A stretch of 9,941 nt of DNA from UMGS755 sp045652815. Lineage in GTDB: Bacteria; Bacillota; Clostridia; UBA1381; UBA9506. The DNA lies in the NCBI GenBank assembly GCA_045652815.1, contig JAZOLH010000083.1, forward strand, positions 1-9,941, written 5' to 3'. Position numbers and translations under genes: made by a program. The notes below the pieces were generated by a model. It did not search any database. It saw only the letters and a list, made by a program, of their open reading frames with translations, and was not told the DNA's origin. Shown piece after piece: positions 5,242-9,941 of this stretch. How positions within the stretch are numbered: position 1 is the stretch's first letter; every line of letters starts with the position of its first letter.

Positions 5242-6270
5242 ATGAACAAAGAATTTATGTCCGCTTTGACAGAATTGTCAGCAAGTAAAAATATTGACAA
5301 GGAAATCATTTTGGAAACAATCGAAAAAGCGCTGATTGCCGCTTACAAGAAAAACTATGGTCACGCGTTGAATGTGGAAGCATCCATCGACCGTGAAACC
5401 GGCGAAATCCGTCTTTGCCAGCAGAAAACTGTTGTGGAAGAAGTGGAAAACGCAAGTGTTGAAATCGGTCTTGCCGAAGCAAAGGAACTGGATGGCTCCT
5501 ATCAGGTTGGCGATGTTGTGAACTTTGAAATCATCCCCAAAGATTTCGGCAGAATCGCAGCACAGACCGCAAAACAGGTTGTTGTTCAGCGCATTAACGA
5601 AGCAGAAAACGAAAATGCTTATCAGTACTATCGTGGCAAGGAAAACACCTTAATTACCGGTGTGATTTCCAAACTGGACCGTCACGGTGTTATCGTTCAG
5701 ATTGATGGTAATCAGGAAGCTGAACTGCCTCAGAACGAACAGATGAACGGTGAAATTTATCAGCCCGGCGCACGCTTTAAGTTCTATGTTGTTGGCATCA
5801 GAACCACAAAAGAAGGTCCGCGTCTGACATTATCTCGCAGCCATCCGGGTCTGGTACGTGCCCTGTTTGAACAGGAAGTACCCGAAATTTCCGATGGTAC
5901 TGTTGAAATCAAAACCATCGCCCGTGAATCCGGTTCCAGAAGTAAAATTTCTGTGTTCAGCAGCGACCCCAACGTTGATCCCGTTGGTTCTTGCGTTGGT
6001 CCTCGCGGCAGTCGTGTACAGTATGTATGCGATGAACTGTGCGGCGAAAAAATTGACATTGTGCGTTATTTTGATGATCCGGTGCGTTTCATTGAAGAAG
6101 CACTCAGCCCCTCTGAAGTTGTCAGCGTTTCCGTTGATGAAGAGGCTCATGCAGCACACGTTATCGTGCCTGCTCATCAGTTATCTCTGGCTATTGGTAA
6201 ATCCGGTCAGAATGCACGCTTAGCTGCAAAACTCACAGGCTGGAAAATTGATATTAAGCCGGAAGAATAG
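5242..6270 (+). CDS. nusA: Transcription termination/antitermination factor NusA
   Basis: A 342-aa RNA-polymerase-associated protein that modulates pausing, intrinsic termination and rRNA antitermination. Domain order: the N-terminal polymerase-binding domain (1-130, with NIDKEIILETIEKALIAAYKK and the DFGRIAAQTAKQVVVQRI helix at 101-118); an S1 domain (about 136-200, TLITGVISKLDRHGVIVQID to GPRLTLSRSHPGLV); KH1 (about 230-285, loop GPRG at 253-256 within VGSCVGPRGSRVQ); and KH2 (about 286-338, loop GKSG at 319-322). It stops right after KH2, as in Firmicutes, without the acidic repeats of Proteobacteria. The ATG at 5242 is preferred because GGAGG (5226-5230) lies upstream; the in-frame TTG at 5224 overlaps that site. 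ylxR follows after 9 nt. Confidence 0.95.
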   Translation: MNKEFMSALTELSASKNIDKEIILETIEKALIAAYKKNYGHALNVEASIDRETGEIRLCQQKTVVEEVENASVEIGLAEAKELDGSYQVGDVVNFEIIPKDFGRIAAQTAKQVVVQRINEAENENAYQYYRGKENTLITGVISKLDRHGVIVQIDGNQEAELPQNEQMNGEIYQPGARFKFYVVGIRTTKEGPRLTLSRSHPGLVRALFEQEVPEISDGTVEIKTIARESGSRSKISVFSSDPNVDPVGSCVGPRGSRVQYVCDELCGEKIDIVRYFDDPVRFIEEALSPSEVVSVSVDEEAHAAHVIVPAHQLSLAIGKSGQNARLAAKLTGWKIDIKPEE

Positions 6271-6279
6271 AGTGATACT

Positions 6280-6546
6280 ATGAAAAAAGGACATGAGCCC
6301 ATCAGGGAATGCATTTGCTGTGGCCAAAAATTCCCCAAAGCAAGTCTGATCCGCATTGTACAGAATGAATCAGGTATTTTCCTTGACGAAACGGGAAAAG
6401 CAGAAGGTCGTGGCGCTTATCTTTGCAAAAGCGAAGAATGCCGCGCAAAACTGGTTCAGCAGAGAAGACTCAATCGGGCGTTTAAAAAGAAAGTCGAGGA
6501 AAGTGTATATGGTGCTATCACCACATCACTTGAGACGACAGAATAA
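6280..6546 (+). CDS. ylxR: YlxR family RNA-binding protein (RnpM)
   Basis: An 88-aa basic protein of the DUF448 family, normally encoded between nusA and infB. The Bacillus homologue has been described as an RNase P modulator and has an RNA-binding cleft. Visible signatures are PIRECICCGQKFPKASLIRIV (8-27, Cys11 and Cys14), the GRGAYLC motif (43-49), a second cysteine at 54, and a basic C-terminal helix LNRAFKKKV. The Shine-Dalgarno is weak (GAGTGA), and the gene begins 9 nt after nusA, so translation may depend on coupling. It ends 16 nt before infB. Confidence 0.92.
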   Translation: MKKGHEPIRECICCGQKFPKASLIRIVQNESGIFLDETGKAEGRGAYLCKSEECRAKLVQQRRLNRAFKKKVEESVYGAITTSLETTE

Positions 6547-6562
6547 TTCGGAGGTGTTTTAA

Positions 6563-8836
6563 ATGGCAAAAGTAAGAGTACATGAATTAGCAAAAGTACT
6601 TGACTCAAACTCAAAAGACTTAATTACATTGCTGGAAAGCTATGGCTATACAATTAAAAATCATATGACCGTGCTGGAAGAAGATCAGCTGGATATCATT
6701 ATGGAAGTGTTTACACAACGCTTCGACAAGGCTGTGGAAATTCCTGTGTTTGGTCGCGTAAAAGCGGCTCCTGCACCGGAAGCAGCACCCAAGAAGAAGA
6801 AAAAGGCAGAAGATGCGGCAGTAGAAGAAGCGCCCGCAGCAGTAGAAGACCTGCCTGTTTCCGATGAACCCATTCAGCGTAAGGTGCGTCACGTTGATAC
6901 CCGTCAGACCGTGGTTGACGTTGATAAGATGGATACCGAACATTTAGAAGAACTGGTTCCCACCAATGTGTCTGAAGAAGGTGCATCCAAGCAGAAACTG
7001 AAAAAGGGTGCAAACCGTCATAAAGACAATATGATGACCAATAAAATGAAAAACCAGCCGGTTAAAGAACAGAAAGCAAAACAGGAAAAGAAAAAGGTTT
7101 TAATCCCCAATGAAATTTCCGTTGGTGAACTGGCAAGCCGCTTGGGCGTGTCTCCCACCGAAGTTATCAAAAAACTGATGGCGCTGGGTATTATGGCGGC
7201 TATCAGCCAGACTGTTGAATATGATGTTGCATCCTTAATTGCCGAAGAACTGGGCGCAGAAGTGGAACACGAAATCATTTTAACAGATGAAGAAATCGTT
7301 ATCGACGATAGAGAAGACACCGAGGAAGAATTAGAGCCTCGTTCTCCCGTCGTTGTTGTTATGGGTCACGTTGACCACGGTAAAACATCCTTGCTCGATG
7401 CTATCCGTAGTACCAACGTAACCGATACGGAAGCAGGCGGTATCACCCAGCACATCGGTGCGCACCGCGTTCGCATCCACGACAAAAAGATTACTTTCTT
7501 AGATACCCCCGGTCACGAAGCGTTTACCGCAATGCGTGCCCGTGGTGCACAGTGTACTGATATTGCCATCTTGGTTGTTGCGGCGGATGACGGTGTTATG
7601 CCTCAGACCATTGAAGCGATTAACCACGCAAAAGCGGCTAATGTCAGCATCATTGTTGCTATCAATAAAATCGACCGTGAAGGCGCTAACCCCGACCGCA
7701 TCAAGCAGGAACTGATGGAACACGGGCTCGTTGCAGAAGAATGGGGCGGCGATACCATCTGTGTTGAAGTATCCGCAAAGCAGAAAATCAATATCGATGG
7801 CCTCTTAGAAATGGTACTGTTGGTTGCTGAAATGCGCGAACTGAAAGCCAACCCCAACCGTCGTGCAAAAGGTACCGTTATCGAATCCCGCCTGGATAAA
7901 GGTCGCGGTCCTGTTGCTACCGTTTTGGTACAGAATGGTACACTGAAGGTGGGCGATGTTGTGCTTGCAGGCACCGCAATCGGTCACGTTCGTGCTATGC
8001 TGGATGACAAGGGTAAGAAGATTAAAAAAGCAGGTCCTTCTGTACCTGTTGAAATCACAGGTCTTTCCGAAACTCCCGATGGCGGCGAACTTTTCTATGC
8101 AATTGAAGATGAACGTTTAGGTAAAAACGTTGTTGAACAGAGAAAACAGCAGCAGAAAGATGAACGCAACAAACTGCATACAGCTGTGACTCTGGACGAC
8201 TTATTTGACCGCATTAAAGAAGGTCAGGTGAAAGAACTTAACATCATCGTTAAAGCCGATGTTCAGGGTTCTGTTGAAGCGGTTCGTCAGTCCCTTGAAA
8301 AACTCTCTAACGAAGAAGTGCGCGTGCGCGTGATCCATGGCGGCGTTGGTGCTGTTCGTGAATCTGACGTTATGCTGGCATATGCTTCTAATGCAATCAT
8401 CGTTGGTTTTAACGTTCGTCCCGATCCCGGTGCTGCCGCAAGTGCAGAACGTCAGGGCGTTGATATCCGTATGTACCGCATCATTTACGATGCTATCGAA
8501 GAAGTACAGGCGGCAATGAAGGGTATGCTTGACCCCACCTTCCGCGAAGAAGTCACAGGTCATGCAGAAATCCGTCAGACCTTCCGTGTTTCCGGCGTTG
8601 GTACCATTGCAGGTTGTTATGTTCAGGATGGTACTCTGTCCCGTAACACTCAGGTTCGTATCGTTCGTGACGGTGTTGTTGTTCACGAAGGTAAGCTTGC
8701 ATCCTTAAAACGCTTTAAGGACGACGTTAAAGAAGTTAACTCCGGCTACGAATGTGGTCTGGGTATTGAAAACTTCAACGACATCAAAGAAGGCGACATT
8801 GTTGAAGGCTTTAAGATGGTAGAAGTTGAAAGATAA
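6563..8836 (+). CDS. infB: Translation initiation factor IF-2
   Basis: A 757-aa GTPase that places initiator fMet-tRNA on the 30S subunit and promotes subunit joining. Domain order: an IF2_N module (1-52, VRVHELAKVLDSNSKDLI); a low-complexity Ala/Glu/Lys linker (about 67-180) with patches such as PKKKKKAED; a second IF2_N module (185-232, ISVGELASRLGVSPTEVIKKL); the G domain with G1 GHVDHGKT (268-275), G2 GGITQHIGA (292-300), G3 DTPGHE (314-319), G4 NKID (368-371) and G5 SAK (404-406); domain II (about 435-525); domain III (about 545-640, KADVQGSVEAVRQSL); and the C-terminal fMet-tRNA-binding domain (about 655-757, with GVGTIAGCYV and SLKRFKDDVKEV). All motifs are intact. A strong GGAGGTG lies 6 nt before the ATG. 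Length is normal for Firmicutes. Confidence 0.97.
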   Translation: MAKVRVHELAKVLDSNSKDLITLLESYGYTIKNHMTVLEEDQLDIIMEVFTQRFDKAVEIPVFGRVKAAPAPEAAPKKKKKAEDAAVEEAPAAVEDLPVSDEPIQRKVRHVDTRQTVVDVDKMDTEHLEELVPTNVSEEGASKQKLKKGANRHKDNMMTNKMKNQPVKEQKAKQEKKKVLIPNEISVGELASRLGVSPTEVIKKLMALGIMAAISQTVEYDVASLIAEELGAEVEHEIILTDEEIVIDDREDTEEELEPRSPVVVVMGHVDHGKTSLLDAIRSTNVTDTEAGGITQHIGAHRVRIHDKKITFLDTPGHEAFTAMRARGAQCTDIAILVVAADDGVMPQTIEAINHAKAANVSIIVAINKIDREGANPDRIKQELMEHGLVAEEWGGDTICVEVSAKQKINIDGLLEMVLLVAEMRELKANPNRRAKGTVIESRLDKGRGPVATVLVQNGTLKVGDVVLAGTAIGHVRAMLDDKGKKIKKAGPSVPVEITGLSETPDGGELFYAIEDERLGKNVVEQRKQQQKDERNKLHTAVTLDDLFDRIKEGQVKELNIIVKADVQGSVEAVRQSLEKLSNEEVRVRVIHGGVGAVRESDVMLAYASNAIIVGFNVRPDPGAAASAERQGVDIRMYRIIYDAIEEVQAAMKGMLDPTFREEVTGHAEIRQTFRVSGVGTIAGCYVQDGTLSRNTQVRIVRDGVVVHEGKLASLKRFKDDVKEVNSGYECGLGIENFNDIKEGDIVEGFKMVEVER

Positions 8837-8860
8837 ATACTCTAAACGGAGGAAAACAAA

Positions 8861-9205
8861 ATGAGTGCAAACAGAACTGGTAGAATTAACGAAGAATTCC
8901 GCAAGGAATTATCTGATATTATCCGCACTATGAAAGACCCTCGCATCCCGCTGATGACCAGCGTTGTGGCTGTGAACGTAACCCCCGATTTGCGCTATGC
9001 AAAAATCTATGTAAGCGTGATGGGATCTGAGCAGCAGCAAAAAGATGCGATGGTTGCACTGAAGAAATCCGTAGGTTATGTGCGCCGCGAACTCGGCGCA
9101 CGCCTGAATATGCGCTATACCCCCGAGCCCGTGTTTGAACTGGACCATTCCATTGAACACGGTGCCCGTATCACTGAACTTTTGAATCAGGCAAAGGGTG
9201 AATGA
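8861..9205 (+). CDS. rbfA: 30S ribosome-binding factor RbfA
   Basis: A 114-aa protein with a single type-II KH-like fold that binds the 30S subunit and helps late 16S rRNA 5'-end maturation, especially in the cold. Family signatures are the N-terminal RTGRINEEFRKELSDIIRTMKDPRI (5-29), VVAVNVTPDLRYAKIYVSV (35-53), and the C-terminal RRELGARLNMRYTPEPVFELDHSIEHGARITELL (75-108). GGAGG lies 8-9 nt before the ATG, and infB ends 24 nt upstream. Its stop codon is 1 nt from the start of the next gene, so the two are probably coupled. Together with rimP in the same operon it supports 30S biogenesis. Confidence 0.94.
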   Translation: MSANRTGRINEEFRKELSDIIRTMKDPRIPLMTSVVAVNVTPDLRYAKIYVSVMGSEQQQKDAMVALKKSVGYVRRELGARLNMRYTPEPVFELDHSIEHGARITELLNQAKGE

Positions 9206-9206
9206 T

Positions 9207-9941
9207 ATGCACGACATCAAGGATTTTGTCAAAATTTTAGGCGACGCAGGCCGCGTCGCCATCTTTACACATGTGAATCCCGATGGGGATGCTTTGGGCT
9301 CTGCTTTTGCAATGCGTGCGGCCCTGATCTCTTTAGGTAAACCCGCCACTGTGTTTTTGGAAAAGAAAGTGCCTGCCCATTATGATTTTTTGGATGCAGG
9401 TCACGCTTTGTCAGGCAATGCCGCAGATTTTGATGTGGCACTGGCTTTAGACAGCGCATCTGTGAGTCGTTTAGGCATCCATAAAGACTTTTTCTTATCC
9501 TGCAAAAAGACTCTGGTGCTGGACCATCACTATGCCCACGAGCCCTATGGCGACGTGTATTATACTGATACCACCGCGGCGGCTTGCTCAGAACTTGTGT
9601 ATGATGTAATTGTGGCTCTTTGCGGCAAAGTGCCCGAAGATGCCTTGGTTCCGCTCTATACGGGCCTTTCCACCGATACGGGAAACTTTAAGTTTTCCAA
9701 TGTAACGGCCAAGACCTTTACAACAGCGGCGGCGCTGGTTGCACAGGGTCTGGAGATTCGTCCCATCACCCGCAGAATTTATGATACCGTTAAACTGAGC
9801 AAGTTAAAGTTTACAGGTGCTCTTGCTGAACGGGTGCAACTTTTTGATGGCGGCAGAATCGGTGTTTTGGTTTGCTTTGACAGTTTTCTGGCAGAATACG
9901 GTTTGCTCCCTGAAGAAACGGAAGAACTGCCCAACACCATT
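9207..9941 (+). CDS. nrnA: DHH-family phosphoesterase, NrnA type (3' end cut off)
   Basis: The first 245 codons of an open frame that runs to the window edge; NrnA proteins are usually about 310-330 aa, so roughly a quarter is missing. NrnA degrades nano-RNA and pAp. The DHH-domain metal-binding motifs are present: HVNPDGDALGS (22-32, Asp26 and Asp28), LDSAS (81-85, Asp82), the DHH triad Asp106-His107-His108 followed by YGD, and GLSTDTGNFKF (153-163, Asp157). The DHHA1 domain, with its GGG-type motif, lies outside the window. AAGGG (9194-9198) inside rbfA is 8 nt before the ATG at 9207; the gene starts 1 nt after the rbfA stop. The position after rbfA matches the common Firmicutes order, in which truB often follows. 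Confidence 0.92.
   Translation, partial: MHDIKDFVKILGDAGRVAIFTHVNPDGDALGSAFAMRAALISLGKPATVFLEKKVPAHYDFLDAGHALSGNAADFDVALALDSASVSRLGIHKDFFLSCKKTLVLDHHYAHEPYGDVYYTDTTAAACSELVYDVIVALCGKVPEDALVPLYTGLSTDTGNFKFSNVTAKTFTTAAALVAQGLEIRPITRRIYDTVKLSKLKFTGALAERVQLFDGGRIGVLVCFDSFLAEYGLLPEETEELPNTI

Noticed and set aside
5784..6223. Overlapping open frames on both strands within nusA (up to 121 codons).
   Set aside because: They cover the conserved KH domains of NusA in other frames, without Shine-Dalgarno sites or recognisable protein features.
8201..8686. A 161-codon open frame on the minus strand inside infB.
   Set aside because: It lies fully antisense to conserved IF-2 domains, has low-complexity Asn/Thr-rich composition and no ribosome binding site. 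It is a by-product of infB codon choice.

Overview
The window looks like chromosomal housekeeping DNA from a low-to-moderate GC, Gram-positive anaerobe of the class Clostridia. Oscillospirales-like lineages would fit, but the sequence does not fix the order. The clues are a sporulation-type sigma-H factor, strong Shine-Dalgarno sites, AT-rich spacers with clear sigma-A promoters, two ECF-type vitamin or base transporter subunits, a Firmicutes-type NifS/NifU pair, and the rimP-nusA-ylxR-infB-rbfA-nrnA gene order. Almost every gene is on the plus strand.

Region 1 (1-2335): an AT-rich leader with a well-formed promoter drives cysteine desulfurase (nifS), a NifU/IscU-type Fe-S scaffold with an unusual Cys/His-rich tail, and a queuosine-precursor transporter subunit (queT). 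Region 2 (2265-3299): a small minus-strand membrane-anchored protein of unknown function overlaps the end of queT tail to tail. It is divergent from a second ECF S component, most like the niacin type (NiaX). Region 3 (3300-3596): a compact non-coding stretch holds a terminator that can work in both directions, a minus-strand tRNA-Arg(CCU) with its own promoter, and the promoter of the next gene. Region 4 (3597-4572): sigH with a GTG start, then a small protein with four CxxC pairs. Region 5 (4573-9941): a short leader with a strong hairpin, then rimP, nusA, ylxR, infB, rbfA and an nrnA-type DHH phosphoesterase cut by the window edge. This is the classic transcription/translation operon, but without the ylxQ gene that often sits between ylxR and infB.

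The genes cover Fe-S and sulfur supply, uptake of precursors for tRNA modification and NAD, the switch to stationary phase or sporulation, and 30S subunit maturation with translation initiation. I found no phage, transposon, CRISPR or defence system. No clear new multi-gene system is visible. The items most worth a second look are the antisense membrane protein, the NifU tail, the zinc-ribbon gene beside sigH, and the hairpin leader of the rimP operon.
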